64,000 nt of DNA from Alkalicoccus saliphilus (GTDB taxonomy: Bacteria > Bacillota > Bacilli > Bacillales > Salisediminibacteriaceae), in the NCBI RefSeq assembly GCF_003044065.1, contig NZ_PZJJ01000007.1, forward strand, positions 1 through 64,000, read 5' to 3'. The notes beneath the pieces were generated by a model. It was not told where the DNA came from. It saw only the letters and a list, made by a program, of their open reading frames with translations, and did not search any database. Shown here one piece after another: positions 25,808 to 33,297 of the stretch. The first letter of the stretch is position 1; each line of letters begins with the position of its first letter. The translations under genes and the position numbers were made by a program.

Positions 25808-27256
25808 ATGGAGTTTGTGTGGATACGGCATGATACGAGAGTGCATGATCATCTGCCTCTCGTTGAAGCACTGGCTTCTGAACAGCCGGTAATGGCAGGG
25901 TTCGTTTTCGACCGGAGAAATGAGGAAAAGACGGAGGCTGGCTTTCAGCGAATGGATGCAAAAAGACTTCGCTTTTTAATTGAAAATCTGCTGGAGCTTC
26001 ACCAGCAGCTTGGACTTCTCGGTGTACCGCTCGTCGTGAGCAGCGGGGACCCCGTGCAGGAACTTCGGCAGTGGATGAAAGAATATCCTGTAACAAACAT
26101 CCGCGCCTACCGGCTGCCTGGAATCGAAGAAGCGGAAGACGAAGCCGGACTTGAAGAAGCAGCCCGCGAAGCAGAGGCCGGGACGTCATGGTATTACGGA
26201 GATACGCTGATTCACCCGGAAGACCTGCCCTTTTCACTGGAAGACCTCCCCGGGAGTTTTCACGAATTTGAAGAAAAACTGCTGGAAGAAAAGGTTGAAC
26301 CCCGTCATGAAGTGGAAATGCCGAGAGAGCAGACTCCTCTATACTTAGAAGAACACGCGGCGACCGGCGAGGAATTGATGCGGCTTTTCCGGGACAGTCA
26401 GGCCGAAACGCTCGTGAATGGCGGGGAAAAGGAGGCGCTCCGCCGTCTGGACGACTATTTTTTCAAAAGCAGGCATGTACTGCACTATCGTCAGCGCAGA
26501 AACGAAATGCTTGAATTTGATGCGGCTTCCAAACTGTCTCCGTGGATAGCCGGAGGAGCTCTTTCTCCAAGGTATGTTGCTGTGAGGCTGGAAGAAGTGA
26601 GAAAAGAGGAAGATGCAGAAAGCAGTGTGCAGCGACTTTATACTTCTCTTCTGAAACGGGACTATTTCCACTTTCTCCTTTATAAAGAAAAAGAAAAGTG
26701 CTTTGCAGAAGGCGGCCTCCGGAAAATTCCTATTGAATGGAAAAAAGACAGGGAGGTGTTTGAAGCCTGGTGCAGCGGCAATACCGGGTACCCTCTCGTT
26801 GATGCGGGAATGAGACAGTTGAAAGCGTGCGGACACACAGCAGACTGTGCCCGGCGGATTGCTGCAGCTTTTCTGACGAACGTCCTTGGAGTGGATTGGC
26901 GCTGGGGAGCCGCATGGTTTGAAGCTCACTTAATTGATCACGATGTTTCGGTTAACTATGGAAGCTGGATGGAGCTTGCCGGGATCGGTACGGGGGACCG
27001 GGGGTTTCAGGAAGTCGGAGCAGTGGAAGACGGCCGTACATACGATCCGGATGGAACATTCGTGAAGAAGTGGGTTCCGGAACTTGAATTTGTGCCGCTG
27101 GAACATCTTTTTTCTCCATACTTAATGAGTGAAAAAGACCGGAAAGAAGCGGCGCTTGATCTGGGACATGACTACCCTTACCCGATTGTTTCGCTGGAGG
27201 CGGCCACACAGGAACGGCGCGAAATTTACAGCCGCTCTGTGAGAAGCAGCTCGTAA
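25808..27256 (+). CDS. phr: Deoxyribodipyrimidine photolyase (class I CPD type)
   Basis: 482-residue light-driven DNA repair enzyme. The N-terminal alpha/beta photolyase domain starts WIRHDTRVHDHLPL (about 1-130). The C-terminal FAD domain has WIAGGALSPRYVA, GNTGYPLVDAGMRQL, ARRIAAAFLTNVLGVDWRWG and VNYGSWMELAGIGT, which form the FAD and CPD pocket. It splits cyclobutane pyrimidine dimers using blue/near-UV light. Divergent from the nitrilase gene; start ATG with AAGGGGGGAAA before it. It is followed at once by the hairpin at 27262-27293 and by repeat R1 copy 1. Confidence 0.95.
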   Translation: MEFVWIRHDTRVHDHLPLVEALASEQPVMAGFVFDRRNEEKTEAGFQRMDAKRLRFLIENLLELHQQLGLLGVPLVVSSGDPVQELRQWMKEYPVTNIRAYRLPGIEEAEDEAGLEEAAREAEAGTSWYYGDTLIHPEDLPFSLEDLPGSFHEFEEKLLEEKVEPRHEVEMPREQTPLYLEEHAATGEELMRLFRDSQAETLVNGGEKEALRRLDDYFFKSRHVLHYRQRRNEMLEFDAASKLSPWIAGGALSPRYVAVRLEEVRKEEDAESSVQRLYTSLLKRDYFHFLLYKEKEKCFAEGGLRKIPIEWKKDREVFEAWCSGNTGYPLVDAGMRQLKACGHTADCARRIAAAFLTNVLGVDWRWGAAWFEAHLIDHDVSVNYGSWMELAGIGTGDRGFQEVGAVEDGRTYDPDGTFVKKWVPELEFVPLEHLFSPYLMSEKDRKEAALDLGHDYPYPIVSLEAATQERREIYSRSVRSSS

Positions 27257-27293
27257 AAAAACACCGGTATTCCAGTAAAAGAGAATACCGGTG
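27255..27293. terminator. Terminator hairpin, left copy flanking repeat R1
   Basis: CACCGGTATTC (27262-27272) / GAATACCGGTG (27283-27293). The A-run at 27255-27261 makes it a terminator on the minus strand; on the plus strand the T-run is missing because repeat R1 begins immediately. The same hairpin recurs at 27718-27750. Confidence 0.8.
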
Positions 27294-27717
27294 CTCAGGC
27301 TGTTTATAAAGTGTTTTTTATACATGACTATGCATTTTCCTGCTTTCGCCTCCGCAGGACGCTTTCCGGGCGGGCCGGCTTCAGCTAATTTCTTCCTCCC
27401 AATGCTCGGAAGAAATGGATCTTCTGCTCGTCCTATCTCGCCTCGGAGCCTGCTGCAGCTCCAGCAGGAAAATAAAAGAAGGTTTCTCTTTTTAAGAAAT
27501 GTGTTGATTCCGCCCTTTCTTCCATTCAGGAGAGGCTTTTTCCTCCGGAACGTCCGGCGGGAAAACCGGTGGGATTGGAGCGAAGTCAGAAGATCCTTTA
27601 CACGGCCGCAGGGTAAACAGCTGACGGCGAGCCCCACGGCAAGGGCTGAGCGCAGGAGAAAGCTATACATTCAGAAGAATAATTATTCTGAAATCAAGAC
27701 TTAATCAACACTCTGAG
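27294..27717 (+). repeat. Dispersed terminator-associated repeat R1, copy 1 (424 bp)
   Basis: Homologous to 29744-30167 (same length), 37271-37350 (left part only) and 63744-64000 (cut by the window). The left end reads TGTTTATAAAGTGTTTTTTA; the right end, reversed, reads AGAGTGTTGATTAAGTCTTG, so the termini are imperfect inverted repeats. Internal stems ATTTCTTCC/GGAAGAAAT (27388-27396/27408-27416) and CCTGCTG/CAGCAGG (27449-27455/27462-27468) are kept between copies while the first loop varies. Open frames in it differ between copies and are not convincing genes. Outer flanks CTCAG and CTGAG join the two hairpin copies into a 16-bp perfect inverted repeat. Confidence 0.85.
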
Positions 27718-27757
27718 CACCGGTATTCTAATAAAAAGAGAATACCGGTGCTTTTTG
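27718..27757. terminator. Terminator hairpin, right copy flanking repeat R1
   Basis: CACCGGTATTC (27718-27728) / GAATACCGGTG (27740-27750) followed by CTTTTTG. The stem is identical to the hairpin at 27262-27293; the loop differs by a few bases. It ends the plus-strand transcript and sits just past the stop of the ion-channel gene. Confidence 0.85.
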
Positions 27758-27758
27758 T

Positions 27759-28166
27759 TTATTCTTCTTTTTCCTGCATTTTTTGTCCAATAGCTGTGAG
27801 AAAAAAAGCACTTGGGATAAGAAGTCCGAGGGCCGCCTGTATGAGTGAAAAGAAACGGGCCGATCCGACAGGAACAAGGTCACCGTAACCGACAGATAAA
27901 ATAGTGACACCGCTGAAATATAATGCTTCAAGAAATGTCGGATCTACCGCAGCGTCCGTCGGGTCGTTTACGCGGAGGATCGTCTCCTGCATGGAAAGAA
28001 AGTAATACAGCAGGGCAAAGCCGAGCGTCAATCCAGTAAGTGTAAAAAACATCTGCAGCAGAAGGCCTGTATGTATACTGCTTTCACGGAAGCGTTTTTT
28101 ACGAAAAAAGTAAATAAGGTTCAGCAGAATAAAAATAATAGCTGCCCCTGTAAGAATAACGTTCAC
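27759..28166 (-). CDS. Two-helix potassium channel family protein
   Basis: 135 residues from the GTG at 28166 (an ATG at 28172 is in frame but lies directly on the GGAGGG site, so the GTG with about 7 nt spacing is more likely). Three hydrophobic segments with a pore loop: TILSVGYGDLVP carries the K+ selectivity filter (SVGYGD). It has no RCK/TrkA-N regulatory domain, so it is a bare pore-type channel, probably a tetramer in the membrane conducting K+. An N-terminal helix at about 1-20 precedes an RKKRFR basic stop-transfer. Confidence 0.9.
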   Translation of the reverse strand: MNVILTGAAIIFILLNLIYFFRKKRFRESSIHTGLLLQMFFTLTGLTLGFALLYYFLSMQETILRVNDPTDAAVDPTFLEALYFSGVTILSVGYGDLVPVGSARFFSLIQAALGLLIPSAFFLTAIGQKMQEKEE

Positions 28167-28172
28167 TTTCAT

Positions 28173-28685
28173 CCCTCCTCATAAAAACCTGTTTCCCTTA
28201 CACAATCCGGTTGTAACACAATAAGGAAAAGATTTTCATATAAATGAAAGACTTTCATAGGTTATTAATAAAAAGCGTATGTCAAATACGCTGTGTAACG
28301 AAGGAGGGATCCCGAGAGGATGAGCGCCGATTGAGGATCTATTTTGGTGGACGGTTTTCCCGCCAAAATTAGTCGGGAACAAGCCCTCGGGTAAGCCCCG
28401 CTGAGAGCGCAGCAGCGTTGTGTCCATTTCTTAAACGAGCTGTTTTTAAAGGCAGCCATAAAGAAAATAATCTATAAAAGAATTTGAAAAGGATTGTGTT
28501 AATCGATTCAAGCGGATGTATTTATAATGGAAAACGAAATTAGGAAATACTAACAATGGATCAGCTGTCTATTAAGGGCGACCACTTTTGAAAGAGACCG
28601 CCATTAAAAAATGCAGATTGTTCGTTTACCGGAAAAGGCAGTTATGAAATTTGTCTGCTGAAAAAAAGGGGATTATCCTGGTCGG
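28173..28685. other. Intergenic region with potential structured RNA
   Basis: No credible gene in about 500 bp. At 28300-28430 several pairings nest: CCCGAGAGG with CCCTCGGG (outer), ATTTTGGTGG with CCGCCAAAAT (inner), and a small CGCTG/CAGCG stem after them. This may be a structured RNA or a decayed repeat; it matches no riboswitch I can recognise, and the strand is not determined. Confidence 0.35.
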
Positions 28686-28687
28686 AA

Positions 28688-28723
28688 GAAAAGAAAAGAA
28701 AAGAAAAGAAAAGAAAAGAAAAG
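28688..28723. repeat. Pentanucleotide tract (AAAAG)n
   Basis: Eight G residues at an exact 5-bp period from 28688 to 28723, each separated by AAAA. It starts about 160 bp before the formate/nitrite transporter ATG. Confidence 0.95.
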
Positions 28724-28805
28724 AAATGCAAACGTATGCATTATTAGAATTAAAAATTGGTTCCGTTTACATCGAAATACGTTGTTTTCTTTTCTGAAAC
28801 AGAGG

Positions 28806-28831
28806 CGTATAGTGAAAAAAGCAGCTATACG
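28806..28831. promoter_or_regulatory. Inverted repeat in the leader of the formate/nitrite transporter gene
   Basis: CGTATAG (28806-28812) and CTATACG (28825-28831) are perfect inverted repeats 12 nt apart, ending 16 bp before the ATG. It could be an operator or a translation-affecting hairpin. Confidence 0.4.
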
Positions 28832-28847
28832 AAAAGGGGAAAAATGA

Positions 28848-29630
28848 ATGGAAACAAATTCACTGGAGCAGGTTGAAAAACTGGCTCTAAAAAAAGAAAA
28901 AATATTTAATACGGGGAAAATACGCTATATTATCCGGGCAATGATGGCCAGTATGTTTATTGGATTCGGTGTGATCGTAGCTTTCCGGACAGGAAGCTTT
29001 TTTTATTTGGAACAGTCTCCCTGGACGTACCCGATGGCAGGCATTACGTTCAGTGTCGCTATCATTTTAATTGCCTACGGAGGAGCGGATTTGTTTACCG
29101 GAGATACGTTTTACCATACCTATGCGGCCATCCGGAAAAAAATGAAATGGCTCGTAGTAGGAAAGCTGTGGATTTATACGTATATCGGAAACATTCTTGG
29201 TGCACTGACGTTCGCCTTTTTAATATACACGACGGGGCTCTTTAACGATCCGGAAGTGAACGCCTTTCTTTTGACGGTTTCCGAACAGAAAATGACCGAT
29301 CCGGTAATGGAGCTTTTCTTTCGGGCAATTCTTTGTAACTGGCTGATCTGTCTTGCTTTTTTTGTGCCTTTATCGATGAAAGAAGACATTGCTAAAATGG
29401 CAGCTATGGTTTTCTTTGTATTCTGTTTCTTTATTTCGGGCTATGAACACAGTATCGCCAATATGTGTACCTTTGCGATCGCACTTGTACTGGATAATCC
29501 GGACGCTGTGTCCATTCAGGGAATGGTACGGAATCTGATCCCGGTTACTCTCGGAAACATCGTCGGAGGAGTTATTTTTATGGCAGTCATTTACCATTAC
29601 ATCAACCGTCCGTTTCTTGGTGACAAATAA
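28848..29630 (+). CDS. Formate/nitrite transporter (FNT) family protein
   Basis: 260 residues, six membrane helices. The FNT features are readable: an N-terminal cytoplasmic helix, AYGGADLFTGDTFYHT in the third segment (the Omega-loop region), CNWLICLAFFVPL in helix four to five and SGYEHSIANMCTF, which holds the conserved pore His. The family moves formate, nitrite, lactate or hydrosulfide as a pentamer. LFTGD replaces the more usual ELFTGN, so the substrate is uncertain. A five-base repeat tract and an inverted repeat lie upstream. Ribosome site AAAAGGGGAAAA. Confidence 0.88.
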   Translation: METNSLEQVEKLALKKEKIFNTGKIRYIIRAMMASMFIGFGVIVAFRTGSFFYLEQSPWTYPMAGITFSVAIILIAYGGADLFTGDTFYHTYAAIRKKMKWLVVGKLWIYTYIGNILGALTFAFLIYTTGLFNDPEVNAFLLTVSEQKMTDPVMELFFRAILCNWLICLAFFVPLSMKEDIAKMAAMVFFVFCFFISGYEHSIANMCTFAIALVLDNPDAVSIQGMVRNLIPVTLGNIVGGVIFMAVIYHYINRPFLGDK

Positions 29631-29743
29631 AAGCAGTGTTTGTAATGAATAACAGAAACTATATAGTTATATAATCGAATAATTACCTCAGCAGGAAGAG
29701 TCAATCAGCAAGATGAGAAGGGCTTTTTTATGTAAAGACCGGC

Positions 29744-30167
29744 GGTTGATAAAGTGTTTTTTATACAGGCGTAGACATCTGCCTGCTTCCGCCTCCACAG
29801 GACGCTTTCCGGGCGGGCCGGCTTCAGCTAATTTCTTCCTCACAACGCTCGGAAGAAATGGATCTTCTGCTCGTCCTATTTCGCCTCGGGAGTCGCCTGC
29901 TGCAGCTCCAGCAGGAAAATAAAAAGAAGGTTTCTTTTCTAAAAAACGTGTGAATTCTGCCCTTTCTTCCATTCAGGAGAGGCTTTTTTCCTCCGGAACG
30001 TCCGGCGGGGACGCCGGTGGGATAAAGCGAAGTCGGAAGATCCTACACGACCGCAGGGCAAACAGCTGACGGCGAGCCCCACGGCAAGCTTCCGCCGGAG
30101 AGTGCAGGAGAAAGCTGTACGCTCAAAAGCATAATTATTCTGAAATCAAGACGTAATCAACAGTCTG
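29744..30167 (+). repeat. Dispersed terminator-associated repeat R1, copy 2 (424 bp)
   Basis: Full-length relative of the copy at 27294-27717, in the same orientation and again just 3' of a plus-strand gene. Termini GTTGATAAAGTG (left) and, reversed on the right, GTTGATTACGTC are imperfect inverted repeats. The stems ATTTCTTCC/GGAAGAAAT and CCTGCTG/CAGCAGG are preserved. Its right end abuts the terminator at 30168-30204. Confidence 0.85.
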
Positions 30168-30204
30168 AAAAACCGGCAGTGCCAGGGAGGCACTGCCGGT
30201 TTTT
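30168..30204. terminator. Bidirectional rho-independent terminator
   Basis: AAAAACCGGCAGTGCC (30168-30183) pairs perfectly with GGCACTGCCGGTTTTT (30189-30204). It directly touches the right end of repeat R1 copy 2 and lies before the stop of the minus-strand MIP18-type gene. Confidence 0.93.
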
Positions 30205-30231
30205 GATTCGTACGAAAGAAGCTGTGGATGT

Positions 30232-30564
30232 TTAATTGTCAGCTACTCCGAGAGCCAGCTTGGCATAACGGGACATCATAGACTTATCCCACGGAGGGGT
30301 AAAGACGATGTCGACTTCCACTTCTCCAATTTCCTGAATTTCCTGAAGTTCGCTGAGCGCTTTTTTAATGTCACCTACAATGGTGCCGGCGAGTGGACAG
30401 CCCATTGACGTCAACGTCATGATGACCGTTACATTATCTTTTTCATCCAGCTGAATTTCATATATGAGGCCGAGGTTTACAATGTCGACCCCAAGTTCCG
30501 GGTCGGTTACATTTTCCAGTTCCGCCATCACCCGGTCTTTTAATTCCTGTTTTTCATCACTCAT
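30232..30564 (-). CDS. MIP18-family (DUF59) iron-sulfur cluster assembly factor
   Basis: 110 residues. The DUF59 pattern is intact: VTDPELGVDIVNLGLIYEI near the N-terminus, MTLTSMGCPLAGTI with the key Cys in the middle, and VDIVFTPPWDKSMMS near the C-terminus. SufT/PaaD-type proteins of this family help mature Fe-S clusters or assemble oxygenase metal centres in the cytosol. The frame is open to 30588; the ATG at 30564 is preceded by AAAGGAGGTGGC, which decides the start. Monocistronic. Confidence 0.92.
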   Translation of the reverse strand: MSDEKQELKDRVMAELENVTDPELGVDIVNLGLIYEIQLDEKDNVTVIMTLTSMGCPLAGTIVGDIKKALSELQEIQEIGEVEVDIVFTPPWDKSMMSRYAKLALGVADN

Positions 30565-30774
30565 GCTCGCCACCTCCTTTCCTCTCATGATACTAAAAAC
30601 AGGGAGGAAATGAAAAGAGGAGCGCTCAATTATGTATAGAAAAGAAGTTTGAGTAATTTAAAAAAGAACTGAATGAAATAATGAGAAAAAGGGAAAAATA
30701 GTTTAACATTGAATTGCCTGGATACAGTAAACTGTAGGCAGATCGTTACTCGATGTATAAGGAGGGATGTAAAA

Positions 30775-31251
30775 ATGCTTGAATGGCATTATTTAGGGGA
30801 GTATGTGACTCCTTATCTGGAAATGCTTCTGCAAATTATAGCGAGTTCCGTGATTGGCTTTATTATTGGCTTGGACCGTTATTCGAAAAGTAAACCAGCA
30901 GGGATTAAAACATATATGTATGTGTGTGCCTCGACATGTCTTATTACACTTATTTCAATTCACAGTGTTACTCATTTTGCCGAAAGCTCCGATAATATTA
31001 TGATGGATCCAATGCGTCTCGCTGCCCAGATTGTCTCTGGACTTGGTTTCCTGGGAGCCGGGGTTATTCTGAAGGACGGGTTTAACGTAACCGGACTGAC
31101 GTCAGCTGCAATGATTTTCTTTGTCGGCGGCGTGGGAATAGGTATTGCTGCAGGATTTTACGGGCTGGCGCTTACAGCGGTTATTGCTACCATTATTCTT
31201 GCACATACGGGGAATTTTATTGAAGAAAAACTCGATGGCAAAGTGAGATAA
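30775..31251 (+). CDS. MgtC/SapB-family membrane protein
   Basis: 158 residues from the ATG at 30775, preceded by AAGGAGGGATG (the frame is open to 30709). Four hydrophobic helices. Family signatures: IIGLDRYSKSKPAGIKTY (compare the usual GLERE...AGLRTH), RLAAQIVSGLGFLGAGVIL and GLTSAAMIFFVGGVGIGIAAG. MgtC proteins act in Mg2+ homeostasis and modulate the F-ATPase, though the mechanism varies. The C-terminal ACT-like cytosolic domain of longer members is absent. Confidence 0.9.
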   Translation: MLEWHYLGEYVTPYLEMLLQIIASSVIGFIIGLDRYSKSKPAGIKTYMYVCASTCLITLISIHSVTHFAESSDNIMMDPMRLAAQIVSGLGFLGAGVILKDGFNVTGLTSAAMIFFVGGVGIGIAAGFYGLALTAVIATIILAHTGNFIEEKLDGKVR

Positions 31252-31592
31252 TGAAAAGCCGCGTTCTGCCGGGAGGACTGCTTGAACTTTAAATATACCT
31301 GAGATGAGCTTCTTTTTCGTTTTCATACCGCATGAGCAAACTGCGATTTTCGATAGAACAATATAAGCCTGAAGTATAAAGGCCCGTCTGGGGATAAAGT
31401 CTCTCTCTATCTGCCGGAAGGTGAAAATGAACTGGATTAACAGAGAAGCTCACAGGGTAAATAAATACTAAAGCACTACTAAATAAAGGCTGGTTTTATC
31501 CTGCGGTTTTGAAAAAAGAACCGGAGCTTTCTCTTTTTTATTGAGGAGATAAGCAGAGGAGAGCCATCGACCACAGATAAGGAGGCATTATA
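31252..31592. other. Intergenic stretch, nothing recognised
   Basis: About 340 bp without a credible gene, terminator or repeat. The last bases carry the ribosome site (ATAAGGAGGCATT) of the gene at 31593. Confidence 0.4.
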
Positions 31593-31919
31593 ATGGAATT
31601 ATTCGGTCTTCCTATGTCAGTTGTTTATCTCGTACTGCTCTTTACCGGAGTCAGTCTGGCATTTTTGTACATTGTTATGGGAGAATGGATGGAAGGACTG
31701 CTTAACTTCGCAGGAGACGCGTTAAATGCCGTCAGCCTGATCGGCTACATCACTCTGCTCGGCGGCCTCGGATACGTTGGGGAGGTACTCGGAATTGCGC
31801 CGAGTGCGGTGATTTTAATTGCCAGTATTATTCTTGCGGCAGTTATTATGGCACTTATTAATTACAACGTAGTAATTCCTTTAAAAAGAAAGCGAAGAAA
31901 AGAAAGAAGAGGCTGGTAG
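31593..31919 (+). CDS. Small membrane protein, possibly NfeD-like membrane domain
   Basis: 108 residues with three hydrophobic segments (about 8-30, 43-65, 68-91) and a strongly basic tail (KRKRRKERR). The pattern VLLFTGVSLAFLYIVMGEW followed by Gly-rich helices recalls the membrane portion of NfeD/YuaF proteins, but the C-terminal OB domain is missing and no flotillin gene follows. Strong AAGGAGG site. It may stand alone or form a unit with the tiny frame at 31950. Confidence 0.6.
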   Translation: MELFGLPMSVVYLVLLFTGVSLAFLYIVMGEWMEGLLNFAGDALNAVSLIGYITLLGGLGYVGEVLGIAPSAVILIASIILAAVIMALINYNVVIPLKRKRRKERRGW

Positions 31920-31949
31920 TGAATCGGTGCCGAAGAATAGGAGGCTGCG

Positions 31950-32012
31950 ATGAAACGTTACAGGAAAGGAAGCCGCAGCTCTATTAACGGCGCCCCAATA
32001 AGAACTGGATGA
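31950..32012 (+). CDS. Possible 20-residue peptide MKRYRKGSRSSINGAPIRTG
   Basis: ATG at 31950 with AGGAGG at 31939-31944 and a 5-nt spacer, ending TGA at 32012 where the terminator stem begins. The peptide is basic (7 of 20 residues Arg/Lys). Placement 30 bp after the previous gene suggests the same transcript. Translation is unproven; it could be chance or the remains of a longer gene. Confidence 0.3.
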   Translation: MKRYRKGSRSSINGAPIRTG

Positions 32013-32052
32013 AAAAAGAGAGCAGGACAAATTCCGTCCTGCTCTCTTTTTT
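32012..32052. terminator. Bidirectional rho-independent terminator
   Basis: 17-bp perfect stem AAAAAAGAGAGCAGGAC (32012-32028) / GTCCTGCTCTCTTTTTT (32036-32052), between the small membrane protein (+) and the D,D-carboxypeptidase (-). Confidence 0.95.
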
Positions 32053-32114
32053 CAGTCTGTAATATAAATAAAGCTGCGTGCTTCTATTCTGCATCAGGAC
32101 CGGGAATCTGATTT

Positions 32115-33062
32115 TTAAAGAGAAACCGGGCGGTGGGAGTAGTTCTGCTCCTGTTTTTTTGAAAGTACTTGAAGAACCATCCGGGTAGTATCCTGGTAGC
32201 GGTTCTGGCGTCCGCTTCTCAAAGCCGCTGTAACATATAAATCACCGTTTACTCTGGAAAAACTTAAAAGGTTGTAAAGGGACTGGCTCGTATATCCTGT
32301 TTTCCCACCGGATACATACCGGGAGGCATGAGGGGAGTCAGGCAGCAGCTGGTCATTTGTCGTCCGCCACGTTCTTTTCCGTTCTGCTCCGTCCGGATTT
32401 ACGTAGGAAGCGGAATAAGTATGACTCCCCATAATTTCCTCACCTTTTTCATACTCCAGAGCAGCGAACATAAACAAGCTTAAATCGTAAGCAGTTGAAT
32501 AATGACTGCTTTCGTGATAGCCGTGCGGGTTCATAAAATGAGTATTCTCTGCACCGAGATTCTGTGCTTCTTCATTCATCAGCTCGACAAAATCGGATAC
32601 AGAGCCACTGATGTGGTGTGCAACTGCTACAGCGGCATCGTTGCCGGAAGGGAGCATCAGCCCGTGCAGGAGCGTTTCGAATGTCATTTTTTCCCCGGGC
32701 TTTAGATGTGCGAGAGAGCTGTCGTAGGGAACTTCCTGTATTTCTTCCGGAACAACCACCTCTTCATCAAGGTCCCCGTATTTAAGGGCAAGATATAAGG
32801 TCATGACTTTTGTGGTACTCGAAGGGTAAAACAAAGATTGGCCATTTTGATGGTAAAGTATATTATCCGGTTCGTTTTCTGCTATAAGAACTCCGGCGGA
32901 TTTTGGATTGACCGGGAGATCGTATAAAGCTTCCTCCCCGTAGGAACTTTTTTTGGAGAAGCTGCTCAGTGCGTAATACTCGTTCGTCTTACCTTCTGCA
33001 GAAAAAGGAAAAACAAACAGCAGAAGCAGAAAAGACAGTAATGAAGCTTTCCATGGGTGCAT
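32115..33062 (-). CDS. D-alanyl-D-alanine carboxypeptidase (DacF/PBP5 type)
   Basis: 315-residue secreted penicillin-binding protein that trims the terminal D-Ala from peptidoglycan stems. Signal peptide about 1-24 (LLSFLLLLFVFPFSAEG). Active-site motifs in order: S82-T-T-K85 in the SxxK box, S139-G-N141 and K254-T-G256. Compared with classical PBP5/DacF (about 380 residues) it stops soon after the transpeptidase-like domain, lacking the C-terminal beta domain and amphipathic anchor, so it is probably released or loosely held. Some S11 family relatives are this short. Confidence 0.92.
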   Translation of the reverse strand: MHPWKASLLSFLLLLFVFPFSAEGKTNEYYALSSFSKKSSYGEEALYDLPVNPKSAGVLIAENEPDNILYHQNGQSLFYPSSTTKVMTLYLALKYGDLDEEVVVPEEIQEVPYDSSLAHLKPGEKMTFETLLHGLMLPSGNDAAVAVAHHISGSVSDFVELMNEEAQNLGAENTHFMNPHGYHESSHYSTAYDLSLFMFAALEYEKGEEIMGSHTYSASYVNPDGAERKRTWRTTNDQLLPDSPHASRYVSGGKTGYTSQSLYNLLSFSRVNGDLYVTAALRSGRQNRYQDTTRMVLQVLSKKQEQNYSHRPVSL

Positions 33063-33297
33063 AAAGAAAAATCCTTTCTAAGAGAGGGTGTAGTTATTCT
33101 TAAGGTGTTTTCAGGAAATTGTGCTTTATACGGACAGAAAGCCGTGTGTAATACTTTTCACTTCAGATGGTGCGGTTTATCTCGAATTCTTAAAGGGATA
33201 AAAACGTCCAGCTCAATGTTTATCTCTAACCGTTGCAGCAAAGACGAAAAGCGGTATTGCAGCCCGGTGGTGCTGGTCAGAAGCGGGGGCTTTTTAT

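Noticed and set aside
27291-27704. 137-codon open frame inside repeat R1 (and a 182-codon frame on the other strand)
   Set aside because: The same repeat at 29744 and 63744 does not keep these frames, they lack ribosome sites, and the DNA-level structure explains the conservation better.
28236-28459. Two overlapping minus-strand frames of about 63 codons
   Set aside because: No ribosome site; the region is better explained by nested inverted repeats.
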